Positions 16,030 through 24,027 of a stretch of 36,534 bases of DNA are shown here, piece by piece (position 1 is the stretch's first letter; each line of letters opens with the position of its first letter). The stretch lies in contig JANYEL010000191.1 in assembly GCA_025363155.1 (NCBI GenBank), positions 1 to 36,534 on the forward strand, read 5' to 3'. The notes beneath the pieces were generated by a model, which was given only the letters and a program-made list of their open reading frames with translations, had not been told where the DNA came from and made no database searches. Both the position numbers and the translations under genes were made by a program. This DNA is from Moraxellaceae bacterium (lineage in GTDB: Bacteria; Pseudomonadota; Gammaproteobacteria; Pseudomonadales; Moraxellaceae).

Positions 16030-18234
16030 ATGGAAATCAAAGTCAATTATCTCGACAACCTTCGACAAGAAGCAAAGTTCGATGACTTCTCGGTGATTGC
16101 TGATCAACCGATTCGCTACAAGGGCGACGGTTCAGCGCCAGGCCCGTTCGATTATTTTCTTGCTTCATCGGCTTTATGTGCAGCTTATTTTGTAAAAGCG
16201 TACTGCGCTGCGCGTGACATTTCTACCGATAACATTCGCTTGTCACAGAACAACATTGTCGATCCAGAAAACCGCTACAAACAGATATTTAAAATTCAGA
16301 TCGAGTTGCCAGCCGACATTTCCGACAAAGACCGTCAAGGTATTTTGCGCTCTATTGATCGCTGTACTGTCAAAAAAGTGATACAGGCAGGGCCTGAATT
16401 TGTCATCGAAGAAGTTGAAAATCTCGATGCCGATGCTCAGGCGTTGCTGATTCCGAGTTCGGGATCAGACACCGCTACTTATATAGCAGGCAAGGACTTA
16501 CCGCTAGAAGAAACCATTGCCAATATGTCGGCGATTTTAGCGAACTTGGGCATGAAGATTGAGATTGCTTCGTGGCGCAATATTGTTCCTAATGTGTGGT
16601 CGCTGCATATCCGTGATGCACATTCGCCGATGTGTTTTACCAACGGAAAAGGCTCAACCAAAGAGAGCGCGTTGGCATCGGCGCTGGGCGAATTTATTGA
16701 GCGTTTAAACTGTAATTTCTTCTATAACGACCAGTTTTGGGGTGAAGACATTGCCAATGCTGACTTTGTGCATTACCCAGATGAAAAATGGTTTAAGCCA
16801 GGTCCTGACGACGCGCTACCGAAAGAAATTCTTGATGAATATTGCCTAGAGATTTACAACCCAGAAGATGAACTGCGTGGCTCGCATTTGTACGACACCA
16901 ACTCGGGTAACACTGAGCGCGGTATTTGTTCGCTGCCGTTTGTACGTCAGTCCGATGGCAAAGTCGTGTATTTCCCATCTAATTTAATTGAAAACTTGTA
17001 TTTAAGTAATGGTATGAGTGCTGGTAATACGCTGGTAGAAGCTCAGGTTCAGTGTTTATCGGAGATTTTTGAACGTGCGGTGAAGCGTGAGATTCTGCAA
17101 GGCGAAATGGCACTGCCAGATGTACCGCAGGCAGTATTGGCCAAATACCCAAGCATTCTGGCGGGTATTCAGGCGCTGGAGGAGCAAGGCTTTCCAGTGT
17201 TAGTGAAGGATGCCTCACTGGGCGGCAAGTATCCAGTCATGTGCGTGACTTTAATGAACCCGCGTACAGGTGGTGTGTTTGCCTCGTTTGGGGCACACCC
17301 AAGTTTTGAGATTGCAGTGGAACGCAGTCTGACGGAGTTGCTGCAAGGTCGTAGTTTTGAAGGCTTGAACGATTTACCACAGCCAACTTTTGAAAGTAAT
17401 GCGGTGACTGAACCGAATAACTTTGTTGAACACTTTATTGATTCCAGCGGTGTGGTGTCGTGGCGTTTTTTCAGTGCCAAATCAGATTTCGATTTTGTCG
17501 AATGGGACTTTTCGGGCTGGGGTAGTGACCCGAATACCGAAGAAGCTGCAGCGCTATTCGGCATTCTCGAAGAGATGGATAAAGAAGTATATATGGCTGT
17601 GTATGAGCATTTAGGCGCAACGGCTTGCCGCATTTTGGTTCCCGATTATTCGGAAATTTATCTGGTAGAAGATTTGGTCTGGGATAACACCAACAAAGCA
17701 CTGGCGTTCCGCGCTGATATTTTGAACTTGCATCGCTTGGACGACGCCAGTCTTAAAGCATTGGTTGAACGTTTAGACGACAGTGAGCTCGATGATTATA
17801 CTGAAATCAAAACATTGATCGGCATCGAATTTGACGACAATACGGTCTGGGGTCAGCTCACGATTCTAGAGTTAAAACTACTGATTCATCTCGCTCTAAA
17901 GCAATTTGAATCTGCGAAAGAGTTAGTGGAAACGTTCTTGCAATACAACACCAACACGGTCGAACGCGGATTGTTTTATCAGTGTTTAAATGTTGTGCTT
18001 GAGGTGGAATTGGACGATGACCTGAAACTGGATGATTATGCGGTCAATTTCCGTCGGATGTTTGGCAATGCGCGGATGGACGCGGTGATGGCGTCTGTGG
18101 ATGGAAGCGTGCGTTTCTTCGGTTTAACGCCGACGAGCATGAAACTTGAAGGGCTGGATCGACATCTGCGTCTGATTGAGAGTTATAAAAAACTGCATAC
18201 GGCGCGGAGCAAAGTCGCAGCTTTATCGAGCTAA
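16030..18234 (+). CDS. ycaO: OsmC-YcaO fusion protein
   Basis: 734 residues. Residues 1-140 form an OsmC/Ohr-like domain with Cys50 and Cys112 (RCTVKKVI), the positions of the redox pair in that fold, plus Cys59. From about 152 the protein aligns by eye along its length with Escherichia coli YcaO: the ATP-binding region shows NGKGSTKESALASALGEF with E220xxER, then SEIFERAVKR, and FASFGAHPSF. A C-terminal helical-repeat part starts near 570. E. coli YcaO, which lacks the OsmC part, is implicated in beta-methylthiolation of ribosomal protein S12 with RimO. YcaO enzymes activate amide backbones with ATP. No azole or peptide-precursor genes are nearby, so a biosynthetic RiPP role is unlikely. OsmC-YcaO fusions are already known as a protein family. 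Confidence 0.92.
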   Translation: MEIKVNYLDNLRQEAKFDDFSVIADQPIRYKGDGSAPGPFDYFLASSALCAAYFVKAYCAARDISTDNIRLSQNNIVDPENRYKQIFKIQIELPADISDKDRQGILRSIDRCTVKKVIQAGPEFVIEEVENLDADAQALLIPSSGSDTATYIAGKDLPLEETIANMSAILANLGMKIEIASWRNIVPNVWSLHIRDAHSPMCFTNGKGSTKESALASALGEFIERLNCNFFYNDQFWGEDIANADFVHYPDEKWFKPGPDDALPKEILDEYCLEIYNPEDELRGSHLYDTNSGNTERGICSLPFVRQSDGKVVYFPSNLIENLYLSNGMSAGNTLVEAQVQCLSEIFERAVKREILQGEMALPDVPQAVLAKYPSILAGIQALEEQGFPVLVKDASLGGKYPVMCVTLMNPRTGGVFASFGAHPSFEIAVERSLTELLQGRSFEGLNDLPQPTFESNAVTEPNNFVEHFIDSSGVVSWRFFSAKSDFDFVEWDFSGWGSDPNTEEAAALFGILEEMDKEVYMAVYEHLGATACRILVPDYSEIYLVEDLVWDNTNKALAFRADILNLHRLDDASLKALVERLDDSELDDYTEIKTLIGIEFDDNTVWGQLTILELKLLIHLALKQFESAKELVETFLQYNTNTVERGLFYQCLNVVLEVELDDDLKLDDYAVNFRRMFGNARMDAVMASVDGSVRFFGLTPTSMKLEGLDRHLRLIESYKKLHTARSKVAALSS

Positions 18235-18410
18235 TGTAAAGAAGCGGGGAATCAATTCAGCTCGCAGATCTACACCGCTTAGTGCTGCTCGGATAATTGT
18301 TGTCATATGTGTTACATTTCGACAATTTTCCGTTGGCGATTAAGGCGATGCCGTCTGCGTGATGAAGATCAGAATTGAGATCAAACCTTTAACGATTTTT
18401 GAGGTTGCAG

Positions 18411-20198
18411 ATGCTGAAATGTTTCATTTTTCTTGCTCTTTTTATTTCTGCCGCAAGTGATGCATCTTCAAAAAGCTACAGCGGCCAGAATGAGCTGACC
18501 GTGATTGGTTATCATGAAATTATTGATCCAGCGCAAGCTTTAGATCCCGATTACGCGACTTCACCAGAAAACTTTCGCCAACAAATGGCATGGCTACAGC
18601 GCAATCAATATCATTTCGTCAGCATTGACGACATTCTGGCATCCCGTCGTGGTCAGAAGCCACTCCCTCATAATGCCGTATTATTAACATTTGATGATGG
18701 CTATCGTTCAGTCTACGACAATGCCTATCCCTTATTAAAGGCTTATCATGCGCCAGCAGTCGTGGCGCTGGTCGGAAGCTGGTTAGTAGGATCAGAAGAC
18801 CAGACGGTTGATTTCGATCATAAGAAAGTATCCCGACATGAGTTCTTCACTTGGGATCAACTCCATGAAATGGTCAATAGCGGCTTGATTGAATTAGGCA
18901 ATCATACATTTGCATTGCATGACGGCATTCTCGCTAATCCACAAGGCAATATGGAACCCGCAGTGACGACTCATCGCTATGATGCCGAAGACCTGCGCTA
19001 TGAGTCGGAATCGCGGTATCAAAATCGCATCTCTACTGATCTCAAGCAGAATATCGATTTGTTTCGCCAGCACGGCTTTAACGCACCGCGCATCATGGTA
19101 TGGCCTTATGGTAGTTACAATGGCAGCGCAGCGGCGATCGCAGTCAAACTCGGCATGCCCTTAGCGCTGACACTAGAAGATGGGCCGAATACGAGCAGCA
19201 CACCGCTGACAGCTTTACGGCGAATTTTGCTGGAAAGCTCAACCACACTAGCCGAGTTGGCTGCAGATATTCATAGTCGCGACAGCGATGAGACCGATAA
19301 TGACTTGCCGCAAAAAAGTATGTATGTCGATCTCGACCTGATCTATGACCCAGATCAAGTACAGCAGGAAAAAAATCTCAGTCGGCTGCTTGATCGGATT
19401 CATGGTTCGGCGCTCAATAGTGTCTATATTCAAGCATTCTCACGCTCAGCGCGGACGGGATTGGCAAATCAGGTTTATTTCCCCAACAGGCATCTGCCAA
19501 TGCGCGCAGATTTATTTAATCGCGTGGCTTGGCAAATCCAGAGTAGGACTCAGGTGGAGCATGTTTTTGCAGGCATGCCGCTGATGGCGTGGGATTTCAG
19601 TCAGTTGCCACTCCTGACTCAACGTTCGTGCCGATCTTGTATCAACCCCAAAGCTCAGGCACGCCGACAGATCATTAAAGATCTGTATGAGGATCTGGCG
19701 AAAACGGTCAATTTCGATGGCTTGTATTTCGATGATCCGATGACATTACTCGGTACAAAGCGAATGGACGGGAAGGCTATGGCTGCAACCATTCCACGGC
19801 AGATTGATGCCATTAACCGCTCAACCACGGAGCTTGCGAGTATCGTGCGCTTTTGGCAGCCTTATTTGCTGACGGCACATCAGCCATACACACTACCAAC
19901 TTCATTTGTACCCAAAGACATTGCGCCAGAACTGCTATCCGATTCTTTAAAGAAGTTCGACTTTACCGTGTGGACTGTTGATCGCAATGAAAACACACCC
20001 TCACTAGATGTCATTCTGAACACTCAAAATCTGACGCCGCAAACCATACGAAAATTGGTGTTCGAATTAAACTTTGATGGTTTACTCGCAAGTAATAAAC
20101 CAAAGATTGATGCCTTTCAAAGTCAATTGGAAAAGCTCAGCCCAAATGGGGTATACCATATTATTTATGATGAAAAGCCTGTCGAACCGCGTCCCTAA
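18411..20198 (+). CDS. pgaB: PgaB-like poly-N-acetylglucosamine deacetylase
   Basis: I start at the ATG at 18411 (GAGG 6 nt upstream; a TTG at 18399 is in frame), giving 595 residues with signal peptide MLKCFIFLALFISAASDASS. The N-terminal polysaccharide deacetylase domain has TFDDGY (Asp95/Asp96) and NHTFALH (His165, His170), the metal-binding set of carbohydrate esterase family 4. The second domain has LNSVYIQAF, YFPNRHLPMRADLFNRVAWQ and FDGLYFDD, matching the PgaB glycoside-hydrolase-like domain. The C-terminal part is shorter and more divergent than in E. coli PgaB (about 670 residues). PgaB partially deacetylates poly-beta-1,6-GlcNAc in the periplasm for export. The usual partners pgaA, pgaC and pgaD are not in the window. 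Confidence 0.87.
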   Translation: MLKCFIFLALFISAASDASSKSYSGQNELTVIGYHEIIDPAQALDPDYATSPENFRQQMAWLQRNQYHFVSIDDILASRRGQKPLPHNAVLLTFDDGYRSVYDNAYPLLKAYHAPAVVALVGSWLVGSEDQTVDFDHKKVSRHEFFTWDQLHEMVNSGLIELGNHTFALHDGILANPQGNMEPAVTTHRYDAEDLRYESESRYQNRISTDLKQNIDLFRQHGFNAPRIMVWPYGSYNGSAAAIAVKLGMPLALTLEDGPNTSSTPLTALRRILLESSTTLAELAADIHSRDSDETDNDLPQKSMYVDLDLIYDPDQVQQEKNLSRLLDRIHGSALNSVYIQAFSRSARTGLANQVYFPNRHLPMRADLFNRVAWQIQSRTQVEHVFAGMPLMAWDFSQLPLLTQRSCRSCINPKAQARRQIIKDLYEDLAKTVNFDGLYFDDPMTLLGTKRMDGKAMAATIPRQIDAINRSTTELASIVRFWQPYLLTAHQPYTLPTSFVPKDIAPELLSDSLKKFDFTVWTVDRNENTPSLDVILNTQNLTPQTIRKLVFELNFDGLLASNKPKIDAFQSQLEKLSPNGVYHIIYDEKPVEPRP

Positions 20199-20226
20199 AC
20201 TTCCACTCGCGAGTGGAAGTTTAGGG
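20193..20226. repeat. Perfect 34-bp palindrome at the pgaB stop codon
   Basis: CCCTAAACTTCCACTCG (20193-20209) is followed with no spacer by its exact reverse complement to 20226. The pgaB TAA (20196-20198) is inside the left arm. It would form a very stable RNA hairpin or a DNA cruciform between two convergent genes. No uridine tract follows on either strand, so classical termination is not certain. Confidence 0.85.
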
Positions 20227-20232
20227 CAATGT

Positions 20233-20253
20233 AAGCGATAGCCATCGCTTTTA
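20233..20253 (+). terminator. Intrinsic terminator after pgaB
   Basis: AAGCGAT (20233-20239), loop AGCC, ATCGCTT (20244-20250), then TT. A compact 7-bp stem with four Ts at its end makes a plausible rho-independent terminator directly behind the 34-bp palindrome. Confidence 0.6.
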
Positions 20254-20280
20254 AATGTTTGTGAAATAACATAAATAAAA

Positions 20281-21519
20281 CTAATTAAGATCCTTGATCA
20301 CAACATCTTTATGATAAACCACAATAGGTTGACCTCCTATTGGGCGGATCAAAGCACCTTCTCTCCAACTAGATCTGTAGATCCCCATTTGGAAATATGG
20401 CGGCCATGCTTGATGATAGTTGTTCTCACCAGAAATTCTGGCCACTTCTTTGTCATTATATTTCACCACAATCAAACCAGGAATCAATTGATTATGAGAA
20501 TCCAATTGAGACCATTTGATATCAAAATTCCAATTATTCCATTGATCAAAAGTAACTGGGACATCAAGGACATATCGTTTTAAGATCGTTTCAGGTACCG
20601 CTGTAGGAGAGGTCAAGGGCTTTAACTGATAGACATGTAGCTGCCATTCTGGTTTTTTTCCATTAAGCACTAACGCAATGGGTGGATTTAGGTTTTTATT
20701 GTTTAAATTGTACCCATGCCATTGGGTCAAAATTGTTCCATAATCAAATCGTGGCCATGCAGATGGAATGTAGTGGGATACCGAATAATTATAATGACCC
20801 CAGTCGAACTGCTTTCGCTGGATTTCTGCCCGATAGGATTGACCATCATCAGGAACGGTAAATTTTGCAACATTTTGCCCACTCCCAGCTGGATCTTTTA
20901 CGATCACAGCTGAACTGCTATTTTCCAGCTGAAGAGCCATAGCACTCCATGTGTAGTCATTCGGGTTAACACTCTGCTTATCTACAAGAATTGTTCCTGT
21001 CCAAAAACCATCGCGAAACACAACCTTACCCGATTCAGTCGGCGGTGGAGTTGTTGGTTTTTCAACAACTTTGATCGATATTACACTGGCGGGACTCGCT
21101 AGTTCGCCATCATTAACGATCAAGCTGACTTCATAAGTGCCAATGATGTCTGGCGTAAAATCAAAAGTTTTTGCATCAGTTGGACCAATAGAAGCATGAC
21201 TGTTTTCAGGCTTTGATTTGACTGACCATTGATATTTGAGCGCACTCGAATGATCATCAGTACTTTCTGAGCCATCCAGTACAATTGAAGTTCCTACGAC
21301 TACTGGTGTCGGGATGTTTATTGCTTGAATGATTGAAAAAGGAGCCTTATTCTTAGACTCTGTTTGCGGTATTTCTTTAGACGGTGATTCCTTAGTCGGT
21401 AGTTCCTTAGTCGACGGTAGTTCCTTTGAAACCTCATTACTACCGCTACTGCTACCACCACCGCATGATGCAAGCCCTAACAGCATAGAAAATATGAAAT
21501 AATGTTTAATTTTGTTCAT
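20281..21519 (-). CDS. PKD-domain lipoprotein with polysaccharide lyase-like domain
   Basis: 412 residues. A lipoprotein signal peptide ends in LASC (Cys19), followed by a Gly/Ser stretch and a repetitive Lys-Glu-Pro linker (KELPSTKELPTKESPSKEIP, about 32-52). A PKD-like beta-sandwich (about 60-150) carries STDDHSSALKYQWSV and GTYEVSLIVNDG. The C-terminal part (about 165-410) shows YRAEIQRKQFDWG, YIPSAWPRFDYGTILTQWHGY and PPIALVLNG, a pattern I associate with the heparin lyase I/alginate lyase-like jelly-roll polysaccharide lyases (Polysacc_lyase type). It is probably anchored in the outer membrane, cutting an acidic or amino polysaccharide. Its position facing pgaB suggests a link to matrix polymer turnover. 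The substrate is not determinable. Confidence 0.8.
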   Translation of the reverse strand: MNKIKHYFIFSMLLGLASCGGGSSSGSNEVSKELPSTKELPTKESPSKEIPQTESKNKAPFSIIQAINIPTPVVVGTSIVLDGSESTDDHSSALKYQWSVKSKPENSHASIGPTDAKTFDFTPDIIGTYEVSLIVNDGELASPASVISIKVVEKPTTPPPTESGKVVFRDGFWTGTILVDKQSVNPNDYTWSAMALQLENSSSAVIVKDPAGSGQNVAKFTVPDDGQSYRAEIQRKQFDWGHYNYSVSHYIPSAWPRFDYGTILTQWHGYNLNNKNLNPPIALVLNGKKPEWQLHVYQLKPLTSPTAVPETILKRYVLDVPVTFDQWNNWNFDIKWSQLDSHNQLIPGLIVVKYNDKEVARISGENNYHQAWPPYFQMGIYRSSWREGALIRPIGGQPIVVYHKDVVIKDLN

Positions 21520-21980
21520 TTAAATGCACTCGATCCTTAAGTACTAGTTTAATTCAATCCTTTTTTCCATAGCATCGCTTTAAACATGTCAATTAAAAAC
21601 AGGAGCGATAAGCCCAATATATGGAATACAACAAATTACCGAAAATGACGCCTATCATCATACTAGATTTTGAAAAAGATCCACGATTTTTGCTTAAGTG
21701 GCAAAATTAAAAGAGGCAGTAGTAGGGTGGTTTAAGGAACAAGACCCAAATCACGACATCGGATAAACTTCCTAAATTAAACAATTTTAAATCAAAAACT
21801 TAACTGTATGCATTAGGCTTAAAATATCGTCTAAAGGTTTCTGATCGTTATTCACACGACGATTTCTACACAACAACTATAGAAAATAACCGTGCATTAT
21901 CAGTATGCTAATGCGTAGATACAAAATGTCAAAAAAGACACATTTTTCTATTAATTTGAGGCTCTATAAGGTTCACTGTC
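21520..21980. other. 461-bp AT-rich gap with possible gene debris
   Basis: Between the lyase-like lipoprotein and the M48 protease genes there is no convincing complete gene. Three short open stretches on the plus strand look protein-like: 21621-21710 (ATG, 29 codons), 21698-21766 in another frame, and 21804-21911 with no ATG. These could be fragments of one decayed gene. The promoter of the M48 gene should lie in the last 100 bp. No tRNA, hairpin or terminator is obvious. Confidence 0.4.
21621..21766 (+). pseudogene. Possible frameshifted small gene
   Basis: The first frame reads MEYNKLPKMTPIIILDFEKD and continues PRFLLKWQN before TAA. If one base is removed around 21696, the reading continues as VAKLKEAVVGWFKEQDPNHD-IG before TAA at 21764. 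The joined protein of about 48 residues looks more natural than either half. I do not recognise it. With so short a span, chance is a serious alternative. Confidence 0.22.
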
Positions 21981-22781
21981 ATGCGTATTTTTCAAGTCAT
22001 AGCATTGTGTAGTTTGACCGCTTTATCGGGCTGTACCAGTTCGACCATCAATAGCTCAACGGGCGCAGACCGCAGACAATTAATGCTAGTTTCCAGTGCA
22101 GAAATTAATCAAGCTTCTGCGCAAAGTTATCAGCAAACATTAGTCGAAGCGAGCCAAAAGGGGTTACTCAATCCAAATCAGGCACAATTACAACGTATTC
22201 AACGTATTGCCAACAGATTGATTCCGCAGGTTAATATTTACAATCCTGCTGCAAGAACGTGGAATTGGCAGGTTAATATGCTGAAAAGCAATGAACTGAA
22301 CGCTTATTGTGCGCCTGGCGGCAAAATCATGTTTTACACAGGCATTATTGATCGTCTAAGCCTAACAGACGATGAAATAGCGGCAATTATGGGTCATGAA
22401 ATGGCACATGCTTTGCGCGAACATGGCCGTGAGCGCGCATCCAGAAGTGGCGCGACTCAGATTGGATTGAGTATTTTAGCCTCAGCCGCAGGACTCAGTG
22501 AAGGACAGACACAATTGGCTGGGATGGCGACGCAATTAGGCCTCAATTTGCCTTTTAGCCGCAATCAAGAAAGTGAGGCTGACTCACTGGGCTTAGAGCT
22601 GATGGCTCGCGCTGGTTATAATCCGCAAGCTGCAATTAGCTTGTGGAACAAAATGAACGCGGCTAGCCAAGGTGAACCACCGCAATTTTTGAGCACACAC
22701 CCTGGTTCACAAACCCGTATTCAACATATTCAGGCTTTATTACCTAGAGTGAATCCTTTGTATTTGCAGGCAAGAAGATAA
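21981..22781 (+). CDS. M48-family metalloprotease lipoprotein (LoiP/YggG-like)
   Basis: 266 residues with a lipoprotein signal peptide ending LSGC (Cys18). The zinc protease motif HEMAH (His139, Glu140, His143) is intact, and ESEAD (Glu199) provides the third zinc ligand as in M48 peptidases. NAYCAPGGKIMFYTGIIDRL before the active site and STHPGSQTRIQHI near the end are typical of the periplasmic/outer-membrane M48 proteins LoiP and BepA. Unlike BepA it has no TPR domain, and its size matches LoiP (about 250). It probably degrades damaged envelope proteins in the periplasm. It is a monocistronic gene. Confidence 0.9.
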   Translation: MRIFQVIALCSLTALSGCTSSTINSSTGADRRQLMLVSSAEINQASAQSYQQTLVEASQKGLLNPNQAQLQRIQRIANRLIPQVNIYNPAARTWNWQVNMLKSNELNAYCAPGGKIMFYTGIIDRLSLTDDEIAAIMGHEMAHALREHGRERASRSGATQIGLSILASAAGLSEGQTQLAGMATQLGLNLPFSRNQESEADSLGLELMARAGYNPQAAISLWNKMNAASQGEPPQFLSTHPGSQTRIQHIQALLPRVNPLYLQARR

Positions 22782-22810
22782 ATATCAATCGGATACTTTT
22801 AAACAATTGT

Positions 22811-22861
22811 ATGAGTTCTAACGTTGTGTAGCTCAACGTATGACTAACGGATAGAACTCAT
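22811..22861. repeat. Nested inverted repeat
   Basis: An outer perfect 10-bp arm pair, ATGAGTTCTA (22811-22820) and TAGAACTCAT (22852-22861), encloses an inner perfect pair, ACGTTG (22821-22826) and CAACGT (22834-22839). On the left the two stems stack directly. It lies 30 bp after the M48 gene and could end or protect its transcript. Confidence 0.7.
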
Positions 22862-22873
22862 TAATCTTTAAAA

Positions 22874-22902
22874 GCAACGAGCAGTGCTTATGTGCTTGTT
22901 GC
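22874..22902 (+). terminator. Terminator-like hairpin after the M48 gene
   Basis: GCAACGAGCA (22874-22883) pairs with TGCTTGTTGC (22893-22902) over 10 positions with one G-U pair and a 9-nt loop. It is followed by AATTATTCTATTT, AT-rich but not a clean T tract. Confidence 0.5.
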
Positions 22903-23000
22903 AATTATTCTATTTAACATAATATACATTATACGACATTAGTACTACGCTAATCCTTAAATTACAATTACTTAAAAAACGAATAAATTATTCATTTAAT

Positions 23001-23083
23001 CTAACTCTGCTTTTGTTCTTCCTCATTTTCAATTTCATTTTGAGTATCACAAAATTTATCTTTAATATTTTCAAAAAGTACTT
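23001..23083 (-). pseudogene. Out-of-frame 3' tail of the DUF5677-like gene
   Basis: In the +1 frame relative to the stop at 23084 the minus strand stays open from about 23105 to TAG at 23001-23003, coding for an amphipathic helix and an acidic end (CDTQNEIENEEEQKQS). Its composition matches a natural C-terminus. It is not translated from the present frame unless the frameshift is an artefact or is bypassed. Confidence 0.5.
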
Positions 23084-23992
23084 CTAAAACTTTAACGGCA
23101 AAGCGTGAATCACTTGATACAAACCAACAGGTGCAAATGCTGTTTTGGCACCTCCATGAGTTGGATTACAAGCCCACTTATAAAAAGGCCTTAACCAATC
23201 AAGACCCACAGACTTTTCAACACCAGTAAAATTTCTATCTTCTTTTCTTAGTAAAACCTGATTAGTCCAGCCATAATCTTTTATAAAATCATTACCATAC
23301 TTATTCTTAAGCCTAATTATTTCTGCTGCAAAATCATCTTCTACGCTTTTTTCAACAGCCTTAAAGCCTAATATCTCAACCTTATCACTATAAGTTGCTA
23401 TCTCTTTGGAAGACTCAACAATTATAAAATCAGTGTACATAATCGCTGTATTCTCGCCGTTTTCAAAAATAAACTTTAGAATTACACATATCTCATGCAG
23501 CGTTCTCCATCGACTCAATGCACCATCTGCATAGCCATTACTCATCAGAACATGTATTTCTCTTGCAACTTGAATAGATCTAGCATGCAACTTAAGTAGT
23601 ATTACAAACAAATTCTTTTGCCCATCAACATAATATGAGTCAGAATTTTCTCCAATACCTTCCACAATTTCTAATGAAACAATAGTAAAAAACCTCAATA
23701 AATCAAATGATTCATGCCACCTCCGTTTTAGTCGGGCAACAAATTCTTGTTCCAAAAATGCATTATCATTTAATGTTATATAACGCTGTTCTTTCGAGCC
23801 TTCTATAAAATCATCAACAATCTTAGGTAATGAGCGTTTAAACACATTCTCTAAAATTTCATTTTGACGGGTAATGTCTGCAGTCGGCTCTACCTCAAGA
23901 ATATTTTCACGAAGTTTTTCTAGAATCTGTCTAAATCCATTCAATGCATTAACCTCAAAAAGTAGCATCTGCGCTAATTCAAAGAATTTCAC
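23084..23992 (-). CDS. DUF5677-like protein, probably frameshifted at its C-terminus
   Basis: 302 residues from GTG at 23992 (stop codon in frame just before it; ATG at residue 9 is an alternative). The central HARSIQVAREIHVLMSNGYADGALSRWRTLHEI and the late NPTHGGAKTAF resemble DUF5677 proteins, a helical family of unknown function. TATAAT at 24005-24010 lies directly upstream. The stop at 23084 appears premature: adding one base in the AAA run near 23100-23102 would continue the frame as AVKVLEVLFENIKDKFCDTQ and a Glu-rich tail to TAG at 23001. So this is either a real truncation or a sequence error. Base composition is more AT-rich than the flanks, suggesting horizontal acquisition. Confidence 0.65.
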   Translation of the reverse strand: MKFFELAQMLLFEVNALNGFRQILEKLRENILEVEPTADITRQNEILENVFKRSLPKIVDDFIEGSKEQRYITLNDNAFLEQEFVARLKRRWHESFDLLRFFTIVSLEIVEGIGENSDSYYVDGQKNLFVILLKLHARSIQVAREIHVLMSNGYADGALSRWRTLHEICVILKFIFENGENTAIMYTDFIIVESSKEIATYSDKVEILGFKAVEKSVEDDFAAEIIRLKNKYGNDFIKDYGWTNQVLLRKEDRNFTGVEKSVGLDWLRPFYKWACNPTHGGAKTAFAPVGLYQVIHALPLKF

Positions 23993-24027
23993 TCAGTGCT
24001 AAATTATAATTACGTACGAATACCAAC

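Larger units (their letters stand above)
22782..23000. other. Gap with two strong hairpins between convergent genes
   Basis: This stretch separates the M48 gene (plus) from the DUF5677-like gene (minus). It holds two hairpins described separately (22811-22861 and 22874-22902) and AT-rich sequence with no open frame of note. The next bases, 23001-23083, contain the out-of-frame continuation of the minus-strand gene. Confidence 0.6.

Noticed and set aside
17169-17633. Minus-strand open frame of 154 codons within ycaO.
   Set aside because: The plus strand is unambiguously YcaO; the antisense frame has Ser/Pro-rich composition and no recognisable features.
16030-18234. YcaO as part of a RiPP (azole peptide) cluster.
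   Set aside because: No precursor peptide, dehydrogenase, E1-like partner or exporter is nearby, and the protein follows the E. coli YcaO pattern instead.
18242-18280. AAGCGG/CCGCTT pair after ycaO as a terminator.
   Set aside because: A 6-bp stem with a 27-nt loop and no T tract is too weak to call.
21361-21430. Repetitive DNA in the lyase-like lipoprotein as a CRISPR-like or satellite repeat.
   Set aside because: It encodes the Lys-Glu-Pro linker of the protein; units are short, imperfect and in frame.
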